From Pseudomonas sp. UBA1879 (GTDB lineage Bacteria; Pseudomonadota; Gammaproteobacteria; Pseudomonadales; Pseudomonadaceae), in contig NZ_DDHJ01000004.1 of assembly GCF_002338065.1 (NCBI RefSeq), positions 201,943-265,942 on the forward strand: a stretch of DNA of 64,000 nucleotides. Reading direction: 5' to 3'. The notes beneath the pieces were generated by a model that ran no database searches, was not told where the DNA came from, and saw only the letters and a list, made by a program, of their open reading frames with translations. Within the stretch, counting starts at the first letter, position 1; the number at the start of each line of letters is the position of its first letter. A program made the position numbers and the translations under genes. This document shows positions 1 through 7,501 of this stretch, in pieces.

Positions 1-27
1 AACCCCGCTTCGGCGGGGTTTTTTTAT
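1..27 (+). terminator. Rho-independent terminator of an upstream gene
   Basis: The arms AACCCCGC (1-8) and GCGGGGTT (13-20) close on a TTCG tetraloop and run into a T tract. The gene it ends lies left of the window. TTCG loops with GC stems are typical of strong intrinsic terminators. Confidence 0.85.
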
Positions 28-73
28 GGGGTTTTACGGGTGTTGGCTTGAGACGCTTACTTTGATGCCCGTT

Positions 74-256
74 GGGCCTATTCGCCACCAAGGCGGCTCC
101 CACATCTTTTGCAACGTGCCACAGTCTGAAGGAACCCATTGTCCGCCTTGTGCGTTCGACGCGATATCAAGGCGGGCCCAAAGTCAGGCGATGGGGACTG
201 TCAGGCCACGGCACGTTGCAGCAAATCTGGGAGCCGCCCTGGTGGCGAATAGGCCC
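74..256. repeat. Dispersed extragenic repeat, inverted pair (copy R1)
   Basis: A roughly 47-bp unit at 74-120 (from GGGCCTATTCGCCACC to GCAACGTGCC) recurs inverted at 210-256. The same unit reappears at 5122-5168 and 18390-18435. The spacer also shares a segment (about 138-160) with the spacer of the copy near 5.2 kb, in opposite orientation. No gene is seen in 28-287; short reading frames there are repeat read-through. This is a REP/BIME-like intergenic family, and its location between genes at all three sites fits that. Confidence 0.75.
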
Positions 257-287
257 AAAGGGCATCAGCGTAACGATCTAAAGCCGA

Positions 288-1031
288 CTACCCAGAAACC
301 CCCACCCCCTCAACCACCTTCTCTTGCCCACCCACCGGCCGATACAGCACAGCGTAATAAGCCCCCAGACAAATCAGCCAGCAGAACACCGCCGTCCAGA
401 TGTTATGGGAAAAGAAGTGCGCGCCCTGCAACATCCGCCCCACCGAGAACACCGTTCCCAAGCCGAAGGCAAAGATCAGCCCGGCCTTGGCCAGGCGTGG
501 CTTGCGATCACGAAACACGAAGAACAGCGCAAACAGCGTAAAGCCTGTCGCCGCGTGGCCACCCGGCCAGCAACGGCCAGGCTTGTCGGTCGGAGGGCGA
601 GGGCTGAGCAGCTCGCTGTAGGTCTCCTGCCCGCCGAACTGCGTCAGGCTCCACGGGCATTGCACTGAGGTGACTGCCTTGACCGGCGTGACGAAACTGG
701 TCGACAGCGCCATCGACAGCACCAGGCAACCGAATTCGCGTTTCCAGGGTTTCAAACGTCCCACAAAGAACGCTGCGACGAATCCCACGAATGACAGCAC
801 GCCCAGCGCGATGACCACCTGTTTGGCGCGATCGTGCAGGACGTTTTCCAGAAAATAACTGTGTTTGCCGATGAACCCGCCTGCCGCAGGGTCGTAGGCC
901 AGTTTGGCGATGTCCATGTCCAGGGAAGTCAGCTCCAGCAACAACAACGCTATGGCGGTGACGGCCGGGATGCCGAGGTAAACCCACAGGTTAATCGGGC
1001 GTGAGGCCGGGTGTTCGAAGACTTCAGACAT
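288..1031 (-). CDS. PAP2-family membrane phosphatase (247 aa)
   Basis: This is an integral inner-membrane phosphatase of the type 2 phosphatidic acid phosphatase superfamily, probably acting on a lipid (lipid A or isoprenoid phosphate). Hydrophobic segments lie near residues 15-33, 72-90, 100-110, 160-172 and 180-230. The PAP2 motifs are recognisable but divergent: K-x6-CP in place of K-x6-RP, WPGGHAATGF for the PSGH box, and GRMLQGAHFFSH for SR-x5-H-x3-D, so the last acidic residue is replaced. It is divergent from colR, and a candidate ColR box lies about 95 bp upstream of its start, which agrees with the P. putida ColR regulon containing a neighbouring PAP2 gene (recalled). Substrate unknown. 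Confidence 0.85.
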   Translation of the reverse strand: MSEVFEHPASRPINLWVYLGIPAVTAIALLLLELTSLDMDIAKLAYDPAAGGFIGKHSYFLENVLHDRAKQVVIALGVLSFVGFVAAFFVGRLKPWKREFGCLVLSMALSTSFVTPVKAVTSVQCPWSLTQFGGQETYSELLSPRPPTDKPGRCWPGGHAATGFTLFALFFVFRDRKPRLAKAGLIFAFGLGTVFSVGRMLQGAHFFSHNIWTAVFCWLICLGAYYAVLYRPVGGQEKVVEGVGVSG

Positions 1032-1127
1032 GTTGAATCCCGTGTGAGAGCAATATGGAAAGCAGGGAGTGGACCGACAGCGTTCGGCAGTCTGTTCGCC
1101 AGCCTGTTGCGGAGCCGTGAACCGGGA

Positions 1128-1143
1128 GTGAAAAAAACGTTAT
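1128..1143 (-). promoter_or_regulatory. Candidate ColR box upstream of the PAP2 gene
   Basis: Read on the minus strand the site is ATAACGTTTTTTTCAC. The ColR consensus I recall for P. putida is YYNASNNYTTTTTCAC; this site fits all but the first position. It lies in the divergent PAP2/colR intergenic region, oriented toward the PAP2 gene. A second copy of the GTTTTTTTCAC core lies upstream of the methyltransferase gene at 3342-3357, which strengthens the case. The consensus is from memory. Confidence 0.5.
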
Positions 1144-1265
1144 GTGCGCTGGTGCTGGCCCTTGGGCGAACTTGGCCTTAAGCTGCCGCCAACTCTGACC
1201 CATTGCGCAGGTCGTCTGGTGCTGCGGCGGGTCATGCCGACAACCGCATATGGAGACATGCACCC

Positions 1266-1949
1266 ATGAGAATTCTGCTGGTTGAAGACAACCGCGACAT
1301 CCTCGCCAACCTGGCGGACTATCTGGGCCTGAAGGGCTACACCGTCGATTGCGCGCAGGATGGCCTGTCCGGCCTGCACCTGGCGGCCACTGAACATTAC
1401 GACCTGATTGTGTTGGACATCATGCTGCCAGGCATCGACGGCTATACCCTGTGCAAACGCCTGCGCGAAGACGCCCGCCGCGACACCCCGGTGATCATGC
1501 TGACCGCCCGCGATCAACTCGATGATCGTCTTCAGGGCTTCCGATCCGGAGCAGACGATTACCTGCTCAAACCTTTTGCGTTGTCCGAACTGGCCGCGCG
1601 CATCGAAGCGGTGCTGCGTCGGGCGCAGGGCGGAGGGCGTCGTACGCTGCAAGTGGCTGACCTGATCTACGACCTCGACACGTTGGAAGTCACCCGCGAA
1701 GGCCGGTTGCTCAAACTCAACCCGGTCGGACTGAAGCTACTGGCAGTGCTGATGCAGAAGAGCCCGCACGTTCTGCGCCGGGAAATTCTTGAAGAGGCCC
1801 TGTGGGGCGACGACTGCCCGGACAGCGACAGCCTGCGCAGTCACGTCCACCAGTTGCGTCAAGTGATCGACAAACCGTTCGACAAGCCTCTGCTGCAAAC
1901 GGTGCATGGCGTCGGTTATCGCTTGGCCGAGGGCCGTGATGGAGTTTAA
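1266..1949 (+). CDS. colR: Response regulator ColR, OmpR/PhoB family
   Basis: Response regulator of the ColRS system, which in Pseudomonas maintains outer-membrane integrity and metal tolerance. The receiver domain (about residues 1-115) has the acidic pocket in MRILLVEDN, the phospho-acceptor Asp in LIVLDIMLPG, the Thr of MLTARD and the Lys of LLKPFA. A winged-helix DNA-binding domain (about 130-225) ends in the family-typical LRSHVHQLRQVID and TVHGVGYRL. The start at 1266 follows a GGAGA site and begins the canonical receiver strand; an upstream in-frame extension has no domain. The gene overlaps colS by 11 bp, so the two are co-translated. The name rests on similarity to remembered ColR and on the neighbours. 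Confidence 0.92.
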   Translation: MRILLVEDNRDILANLADYLGLKGYTVDCAQDGLSGLHLAATEHYDLIVLDIMLPGIDGYTLCKRLREDARRDTPVIMLTARDQLDDRLQGFRSGADDYLLKPFALSELAARIEAVLRRAQGGGRRTLQVADLIYDLDTLEVTREGRLLKLNPVGLKLLAVLMQKSPHVLRREILEEALWGDDCPDSDSLRSHVHQLRQVIDKPFDKPLLQTVHGVGYRLAEGRDGV

Positions 1950-3219
1950 GCAAAGCCTTGCCCAGCGGATCATCATTGCGTTCGCGCTGATGAGTGCGTT
2001 GGTGGCCGGCTCGTTCGCCATGGGCATCGTGGCGACGGTTCATCTGGTTGAGGAGAAGCTGATTTCGGCTGGCCTTGGCGGTGATCTGACGCGCCTGTTG
2101 CTGATGGACAGTGTTGAGGATTGGAGTCATCGGCCGGAGCCTGATCAGCTGTTCTATTTCAGTGGCGGCCCGGGAGATTTCGAGCTGCCCAAAGACCTTC
2201 GGCATCTTGAGCCCGGTTTCCATGAAGTGTTCCGAGGGCCGCTGTCGTACCACGCGATGGTCGAGGTGGTCGACGGTCGACGTTACGTGTTGCTTCAAGA
2301 CCAGAGCGATTTTGAAGAGCGCGAGCGCGTGTTGTTCGCGGTCGTGCTGGTCGGTTTTGTGCTGGCGCTGGCGCTGGCGATTTTCCTTGGATGGGTACTG
2401 GCCCGTCGAGTCATGGCGCCGGTGGTGCGGCTTGCGCGTCAGGTGCGTCATCGCGACCAGTTGCTCGGCCTGGCACCGCCGCTGGCGCCGGATTATGCGG
2501 CGGACGAAGTGGGCGAACTGGCGGTGGCGTTCGATGCCACCCTCGGACGCCTGCGCGATGCCTTGACCCGCGAGCGAATGTTCACCAGCGACGTCAGCCA
2601 TGAATTGCGCACGCCACTGATGGTGCTCGCCAGTTCGTGTGAGTTATTGCTCGAAAACCCGGCCCTCGACCAACGCGCCCGTGCGCAGGTCGAGCGGGTG
2701 GGACGCGCCTGCGAAGAAATGCGCGACCTGGTGCAAACCTTCCTCATGCTGGCCCGCACCCAGCGCGATGACGCGGGCATGACCCCGCAGTTGACGTTGC
2801 AAGGGGCTGCCCAGCAGCTGCTGACCCTGTGGCGCGAACCTATCGAAGCCAAGGGTTTGCATCTGGAGTATTACCCCGACGGCGCCTTGCAAACGTCGTA
2901 CAACGCGACCTTTCTGTATGCCGTCATGGGCAACCTCCTACGCAATGCCCTGCACTACACCGATCACGGCTTCATTCGTTTGACGCTGCTGCCCAATGGC
3001 TTCGCCGTGGAAGACTCGGGCGTCGGCATTCCGGAAGAAAAACGCGAAGCGATGTTCCAGCCATTCGTCCGTGGCAATGAAAAACGGGGTGAAGGGCTGG
3101 GGCTCGGCTTGTCGTTGGTGCAGCGTATTTGCGAGAACCAGGGCTGGACCGTGAGCCTCGACACCATGGAGCCAAACGGCTGCCGGTTCAGCGTCGAGTT
3201 CGGTCAATCAAAGGACTGA
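1939..3219 (+). CDS. colS: Sensor histidine kinase ColS
   Basis: Inner-membrane sensor kinase paired with ColR. The order is TM1 (about residues 10-33), a periplasmic loop (about 34-130), TM2 (about 131-155), a HAMP-like linker, the DHp box with the phospho-accepting His in SDVSHELRTPL, and a HATPase domain with N (GNLLRNAL), G1 (VEDSGVGIP) and G2 (GEGLGLGLSL) boxes. The short loop carries H35, E38, D57, H95, E96, H105 and the pair E126/E129; an ExxE motif and these same acidic/His positions are what I recall as the zinc/iron sensing site of P. putida ColS, so metal sensing is likely conserved. The start at 1939 lies inside the end of colR. The protein is 426 aa, normal for the family. Confidence 0.92.
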   Translation: MEFKQSLAQRIIIAFALMSALVAGSFAMGIVATVHLVEEKLISAGLGGDLTRLLLMDSVEDWSHRPEPDQLFYFSGGPGDFELPKDLRHLEPGFHEVFRGPLSYHAMVEVVDGRRYVLLQDQSDFEERERVLFAVVLVGFVLALALAIFLGWVLARRVMAPVVRLARQVRHRDQLLGLAPPLAPDYAADEVGELAVAFDATLGRLRDALTRERMFTSDVSHELRTPLMVLASSCELLLENPALDQRARAQVERVGRACEEMRDLVQTFLMLARTQRDDAGMTPQLTLQGAAQQLLTLWREPIEAKGLHLEYYPDGALQTSYNATFLYAVMGNLLRNALHYTDHGFIRLTLLPNGFAVEDSGVGIPEEKREAMFQPFVRGNEKRGEGLGLGLSLVQRICENQGWTVSLDTMEPNGCRFSVEFGQSKD

Positions 3220-3341
3220 AGCACCCGCTGACTGTTTGCGCGGCAATGTATACGCAATGTAAATGTTGCTGCGATTTGCCTATACGTAGCTTTATGCTTG
3301 CCCACTTTCCGGACAAACCTCGTAACATTTGCGCACATAAA

Positions 3342-3357
3342 TGGATGTTTTTTTCAC
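3342..3357 (+). promoter_or_regulatory. Candidate ColR box upstream of the envelope operon
   Basis: The site TGGATGTTTTTTTCAC lies 67 bp before the methyltransferase start in the 205-bp gap after colS. It matches most of the recalled ColR consensus, including the T tract and the CAC end. A distal regulated promoter here would let phosphorylated ColR switch on 3425-5041 independently of colRS transcription. Confidence 0.45.
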
Positions 3358-3424
3358 ATCGTACTCACCTGAGCACGACGTAGGTCCACTTAGTTTTGGC
3401 GGCATCACTTACGGAGATGCAGCC

Positions 3425-4093
3425 ATGAGCAAACGGATCGAGTTGGATTTTTCGCGCAAATACAACGACGAACATGCCCGAAAATATTTGCATAAGCATC
3501 GGGACGGATGGGCGCGGCAGCTGTCTGATCGTCGCGACAAGCAGCTGGCACGGCGTGCGCTGGCCCTGGCAGGCGAGCCCGGGCTGGTGCTGGACCTTCC
3601 CTGTGGCGCAGGACGTTTCTGGCCCTTGCTGGCGGAAAAAGCCAATCGGGTGATCATCGGCGCTGACAATTCAGCCTCGATGGTCAAGACGGCCTGCCAG
3701 TCGCAACCGACGGACGTGGTGAAACGGGTACAACCTTTGCAGACCTCTGCATTTGCCATCGACATGCCTGACAACGCTGTCGACAGCATCTTTTGCATGC
3801 GCCTGCTGCACCACGTCGGCAAAGCCGAGGACAGAGCGGTTTTGTTGAACGAGTTTCACCGCGTGACCCGCGACAGCGTGATCCTTTCGCTGTGGGTGGA
3901 TGGCAATTTCAAGGCCTGGAAACGCAAGCGTGCAGAACGTACCCGCCATCAGGAGGGTTACCAGAATCGCTTCGTGTTACCGGCCGCCACAGTAGAAGCC
4001 GAATTCAAGAAGGCAGGATTTCGTATCCAGGAGCGCCTGGATTTCCTGCCGTTGTACGCCATGTGGCGAGTGTATCTATTACGTAAGAGGTAA
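3425..4093 (+). CDS. warA: SAM-dependent methyltransferase of the ColR regulon
   Basis: Class I S-adenosylmethionine methyltransferase of 222 aa, presumed to act in lipopolysaccharide/lipid A-associated modification. The SAM-binding glycine motif is LVLDLPCGAGRFWPLL (about residues 56-71), followed by the acidic strand end IIGADNSASMV and a motif IV-like region VDSIFCMRLLHHV. The start at 3425 follows a GGAGAT Shine-Dalgarno; an in-frame start at 3341 would add 28 residues without family character and would sit on the candidate ColR box. Only 4 bp separate it from the kinase gene. The warA name follows the P. fluorescens/P. aeruginosa homologue next to colRS; substrate not provable here. Confidence 0.82.
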   Translation: MSKRIELDFSRKYNDEHARKYLHKHRDGWARQLSDRRDKQLARRALALAGEPGLVLDLPCGAGRFWPLLAEKANRVIIGADNSASMVKTACQSQPTDVVKRVQPLQTSAFAIDMPDNAVDSIFCMRLLHHVGKAEDRAVLLNEFHRVTRDSVILSLWVDGNFKAWKRKRAERTRHQEGYQNRFVLPAATVEAEFKKAGFRIQERLDFLPLYAMWRVYLLRKR

Positions 4094-4097
4094 CAGG

Positions 4098-4817
4098 ATG
4101 GCCGTGGATTTTGCAGCAGAGTTGACCGTTCCCGCCAAGGATCGCTTCGCCTATTTCTGGAACACCAAGGGTGACTGGGTGGAAGAGCCCAATGTGCGCC
4201 GTGGTGGCGAGAGTGGCGTGCAACGCGTGGTGTCGGAGAACGGCCGCCTGCTGTACGTCAAACGCCAGGTCGGTCATATCTATCGCAGCTGGCTGCATCC
4301 GTTCGGGCGTCCGACCGTGCTGCGCGAGCGCGATGCGCTGGAAGGGCTGCGCCAGCTTAACGTCAATGTGGCGCGCATTGTCTTCTGCGGCGCCGAGCGT
4401 GATGAACACAACGAATGGCGCGCGCTGCTTGTCACGGCGTCGCTGGACGGCTTCGACGAATTCGAGAACTGGCTCAAGGCTGGCGGTCGCGAGCAGTACG
4501 GCGAAGTGGTTTATGAGCAGATGCTCAAGGAACTGGCCGAGAATCTGGCGCGCATGCACAAGGGGCGCTGGCAGCACAGTTGCATCTATATCAAGCACGT
4601 TTTCGTGCGGGTAGTCGGCGAGGGCGCCAATGCCAAACCCGAAGTCGCCCTGCTGGATCTGGAGAAATGCCGTCAGCGGCTGACCGCTTACGGGGCGGCT
4701 CAACATGACATGAAGCAGCTGCGTCGCCATTCGTCGTTTGCACCAGCGGACTGGAGCAAGCTCGTCTACTTTTACGAAACGGCGTTTGGCAGCCCCATCA
4801 AAGGTTTAGAGCGATGA
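4098..4817 (+). CDS. warB: InaA/WaaP-like lipopolysaccharide kinase
   Basis: A 239-aa member of the LPS-core heptose/KDO kinase superfamily (InaA branch), expected to phosphorylate the LPS core at the cytoplasmic face. Kinase-like features are the RLLYVKRQVGHIY strand with the nucleotide-binding Lys, the HKGRWQHSCIYIKHVFV stretch in place of the catalytic loop, and VALLDLEKCRQR as the metal-binding Asp segment. It sits 4 bp after the methyltransferase gene and overlaps the next gene by ATGA, so the three form one operon. The context under ColR supports an outer-membrane maintenance role. The name is by synteny. Confidence 0.82.
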   Translation: MAVDFAAELTVPAKDRFAYFWNTKGDWVEEPNVRRGGESGVQRVVSENGRLLYVKRQVGHIYRSWLHPFGRPTVLRERDALEGLRQLNVNVARIVFCGAERDEHNEWRALLVTASLDGFDEFENWLKAGGREQYGEVVYEQMLKELAENLARMHKGRWQHSCIYIKHVFVRVVGEGANAKPEVALLDLEKCRQRLTAYGAAQHDMKQLRRHSSFAPADWSKLVYFYETAFGSPIKGLER

Positions 4818-5041
4818 AGTTAGAACTGGCGCGAGGTTTGTTTTTGGTCGGGGCATTGGGCATCACGTCTATCGCCATGGCTGCCTGGGAGCAACCCAAG
4901 GCCCAGATTCTGAGTGCGGTCCACGGCGAAGGACGTTGTTCTTTGCCGCGTGTGGCGAAAGCGGCTTCGCCGGTACGGCCTGATCACGATTTGCTGTTGT
5001 TGATGTTTGGGTTGGCGCAGGGGGCAGGGCCACAGCACTGA
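4814..5041 (+). CDS. Small secreted protein, last gene of the ColR operon
   Basis: A 75-aa protein with an N-terminal signal peptide (hydrophobic residues about 8-23, likely cleavage after AMA). The remainder is short, with one Cys (C42). The start overlaps the kinase stop codon as ATGA, indicating translational coupling, and a terminator follows 20 bp after the stop. The counterpart in other Pseudomonas occupies the same position after the methyltransferase and kinase genes. No domain is recognised and the function is unknown; an envelope role is inferred only from the operon. Confidence 0.7.
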   Translation: MKLELARGLFLVGALGITSIAMAAWEQPKAQILSAVHGEGRCSLPRVAKAASPVRPDHDLLLLMFGLAQGAGPQH

Positions 5042-5060
5042 AATCACTGTCCGACTGAAA

Positions 5061-5086
5061 AGCCCCGATGATTCGGGGTTTTTTTG
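5061..5086 (+). terminator. Rho-independent terminator of the colR-regulon operon
   Basis: CCCCGA and TCGGGG pair around a TGAT loop and are followed by seven T residues. It ends the operon that finishes at 5041. Confidence 0.85.
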
Positions 5087-5121
5087 GATTTGGCTTGGGA
5101 TACTTTACGCTGTTGCCCTCT

Positions 5122-5302
5122 GGGCCTATTCGCCACCGAGGCGGCTCCCGTATTGGCTGCAACGTGCCAAGGCCTGACAGGCCCTATCGTAGGCTTTAGC
5201 GCCAGCTTCGATAGTGTGTCGAACGCACAGGGCGGACAATTGGAGTTCAAATACGGTGGCACGTTGCGAACACTGTAGGCGCGAGCCAGCTCACGCCTAC
5301 GA
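5122..5302. repeat. Dispersed extragenic repeat (copy R2)
   Basis: The GGGCCTATTCGCCACC...GCAACGTGCC unit at 5122-5168 is followed by a partly inverted mate near 5255-5266 (GGCACGTTGC). A short palindromic element (GTAGGCGCGAGCC/ctcacgcctac) ends near 5302. The spacer segment GTCGAACGCACAGGGCGGAC (about 5218-5237) is the near reverse complement of a piece of the copy at 138-160. With the first copy it brackets the PAP2-ColRS block. Confidence 0.7.
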
Positions 5303-5310
5303 CGACTGCA

Positions 5311-6408
5311 TCACACCAGATGCAAATGGTTGTCCCACAACCCCGCAGGTAACGCTAACGGCTGCGCTACCAACGTATCCTGCCGACAATCGTAGAACCG
5401 ACAGCGCCCTTGCCCGGACGTGACGACGAACCCATCCTTCACCGCCCCAACCCCGGCGCAGTCTGGCAGAGGCGCGTCGAGCTTCACGAGGCCGCTGTCC
5501 AGATCCCATATGAAGAACCGATTGCCTCGCGGCGCCGTCAAGGCAACCAGCCGCAAGTCATCGTGGATGGCTACGCTGGCGGTGTAATGGGCCATTGCCT
5601 GCAACTGTTGATCGGCCACCGGGAACGCCTGGAACGGCTGGCCAGGGCGTTTGATCGCCAGCAGTTCGGCAGACTCGTGAGACGGCCCCATGAACTGCTG
5701 ACCGGCGACGATCGTGCCGTCGCGGGCGATCGCCATGTGCCGCACACTGTTCATTGGCTGCGACAACGTCTCTTTGCTTAACAGCGTGCCGTCCCGCTGC
5801 ATCAGCACCAGGCTCGGCTCCATGGCATTGAGGTTCATCTCGACCCGGCTCTCTGCCTCGGTGCGAATACCGCCGTTGGCCACCGCGAGCGTTTCGCCAT
5901 CCGGCATCCACGACACTTGATGCGGGCCGATGCCGTGGGTGGATATTTCGCCGGCATGTTCCAGACGCTCGCCGACGAACCGATAGACGCCCAGCACGCC
6001 GCGCCCCGGCTCGGAGGTGTCGTTTTCAGTGGCGTACAGCCATTCGCCGCTTTTGTGAACGACCGCGTGACCGTAGAAATGGCGGTTCGGCCGGGACGTG
6101 ATCGTCTGCAACAGGCGCCCGTTGCGCAGATCGATCAAGTAGCTCTCGGTGCCGGGACGTCGGGCGACGAACAGCGCAATGGGCTGCTCGGGATGATTGA
6201 TGATGTCGTGGCAGCGTTGAGCAACCTGCGTGGCGAACACCTGGGTGCCATCCACGCGATAGCCCACGGCATAGTGCTGGCCGTTGCCGTCGTCACGGGC
6301 CGACAGCAGCAGTGGGGCCTCACCTTGCTTCTTGAATAGCGTCCAGCCGCCCAGCGTGCACGCGCTGAGGACGAGGCTGCCGAGCGCCAGAGCTTGACGT
6401 CGCAACAT
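5311..6408 (-). CDS. DUF1513 periplasmic beta-propeller protein
   Basis: A 365-aa exported protein of the DUF1513 family. The N-terminus MLRRQALALGSLVLSA has two arginines before a hydrophobic stretch, which fits a Tat-type or Sec signal; the body has repeated strand-turn units as in a beta-propeller (for example WMPDGETLAVANGGI and FFIWDLDSG). It is the last gene of a minus-strand run with the imelysin-like and di-haem genes, overlapping the imelysin stop by a few bases if an alternative start at 6420 is used. This gene set is an iron-related periplasmic cluster in Pseudomonas. The biochemical role of DUF1513 is not known. Confidence 0.85.
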   Translation of the reverse strand: MLRRQALALGSLVLSACTLGGWTLFKKQGEAPLLLSARDDGNGQHYAVGYRVDGTQVFATQVAQRCHDIINHPEQPIALFVARRPGTESYLIDLRNGRLLQTITSRPNRHFYGHAVVHKSGEWLYATENDTSEPGRGVLGVYRFVGERLEHAGEISTHGIGPHQVSWMPDGETLAVANGGIRTEAESRVEMNLNAMEPSLVLMQRDGTLLSKETLSQPMNSVRHMAIARDGTIVAGQQFMGPSHESAELLAIKRPGQPFQAFPVADQQLQAMAHYTASVAIHDDLRLVALTAPRGNRFFIWDLDSGLVKLDAPLPDCAGVGAVKDGFVVTSGQGRCRFYDCRQDTLVAQPLALPAGLWDNHLHLV

Positions 6409-6409
6409 A

Positions 6410-7474
6410 TCAGTCACCATCGTTGGCGTTGAAACCCAGTTGAATGCCCAACGCCTTGGCCAGCTCGCCCTCATGCAGGCGGTGGACCACGTTGAGGCTG
6501 TCATAGAACGCGTTCAACTGTTGACGGCCTTGTTCGGTCGCCAGCAGCTCGACCAGTGGCGGCTTCAGCGCGGCCAGCTGTTTGCGACTTTCTGCGTAGG
6601 CCGCGTCGATCTTGTCGGCCAGCGGTTTCTGCTCGGCCGTCAGCAGCCCGCGCAAGCCTTTGTTGTCCACGCCCACCCACACCGTCTCGGCGCTGGCCAG
6701 GCTGGCTTGCAGGCTGCTCAACGACGCCTTGCTGCGCCATGCTTCGGCCTGGAACGGTTGCGGCACACCTTTGGATTGACGACCCAGCGGCGTACCGAGT
6801 TTTTTCTTCAGCGTGTCGAGGGCCGTGACTTGCACGCGCAGCAGCTCGGCGATGGCTTCATGGGCGTCGGCGTAGCGTTGATTCGGGAACTTGCTCAGCT
6901 GCGCGAGCATGCCGTCGGTGCTGTTCCAGCGGTCGAGAATCTCTTCGGCCAGGGTCTTCTGGCGCTCGCCGATGGCCGTCAGCAAGGGGCAATAGCGCGC
7001 TTTCTGTTCGGCGGTGGCCATGTCGATGTCGGCGTCGAACAGGATGTATTCATACGCGGACAAACCCTGAACCACGACGCTGGATTTGGCCAGCGCATCG
7101 ACGCCGATCTGCGGTTGCGCGGTCACCAGTTGTTCAACCTGACGCCCGACGAGGTTCTTTTTATCCGGCCAGAACTGAATCTGCCAAGACCGGTTGCCCT
7201 CGGCCAGCGGCCCGATCAGCAACGGCTGCAATTCGGCCCAGGCTTTCTGTGCATGAAGGAAGTCGGCACGGGCGCTGTCCAGATCGGATTTGCCCTCGCA
7301 GAACGCCAGGGCGCTGACGGCCAGTTGCCGATCCGCGTCGACCCAGCGGCTGTACGTCGGCAGAATCACTTGCTTGGCGATGGCCGCGGACGTCACGGCC
7401 TGTGGGTCCGATGGCGCGCAGGCACCTAGCGCAAGCGCGGCGAGGCTGGTGAACAACAGCTTGGGACGGAACAT
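6410..7474 (-). CDS. Imelysin-family lipoprotein, His-less variant
   Basis: A 354-aa imelysin (IrpA/ICMP-like) lipoprotein: the signal ends in LALGACAPSD, giving a lipobox Cys at 19. The family GxHxxE signature should appear around residue 135; here it reads GLSAYEYILFD, so the Glu is kept but the His is replaced by Ser, unlike the paralogue at 9843-11201. It is all-helical by composition. It sits between the di-haem gene (27 bp upstream) and the DUF1513 gene. The role is likely periplasmic iron binding or scaffolding rather than proteolysis; this is inferred from the family and operon. Confidence 0.85.
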   Translation of the reverse strand: MFRPKLLFTSLAALALGACAPSDPQAVTSAAIAKQVILPTYSRWVDADRQLAVSALAFCEGKSDLDSARADFLHAQKAWAELQPLLIGPLAEGNRSWQIQFWPDKKNLVGRQVEQLVTAQPQIGVDALAKSSVVVQGLSAYEYILFDADIDMATAEQKARYCPLLTAIGERQKTLAEEILDRWNSTDGMLAQLSKFPNQRYADAHEAIAELLRVQVTALDTLKKKLGTPLGRQSKGVPQPFQAEAWRSKASLSSLQASLASAETVWVGVDNKGLRGLLTAEQKPLADKIDAAYAESRKQLAALKPPLVELLATEQGRQQLNAFYDSLNVVHRLHEGELAKALGIQLGFNANDGD

Positions 7475-7501
7475 GTCCGGCTCCTTATCGTTTGAAAGGT
7501 T

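Noticed and set aside
26..541. Open frame through the left-edge repeat into the PAP2 gene
   Set aside because: Composed of REP-like repeat and antisense PAP2 sequence.
1717..2601. Minus-strand open frame across colR/colS
   Set aside because: Overlaps two clear genes; His/Gln/Arg-rich shadow.
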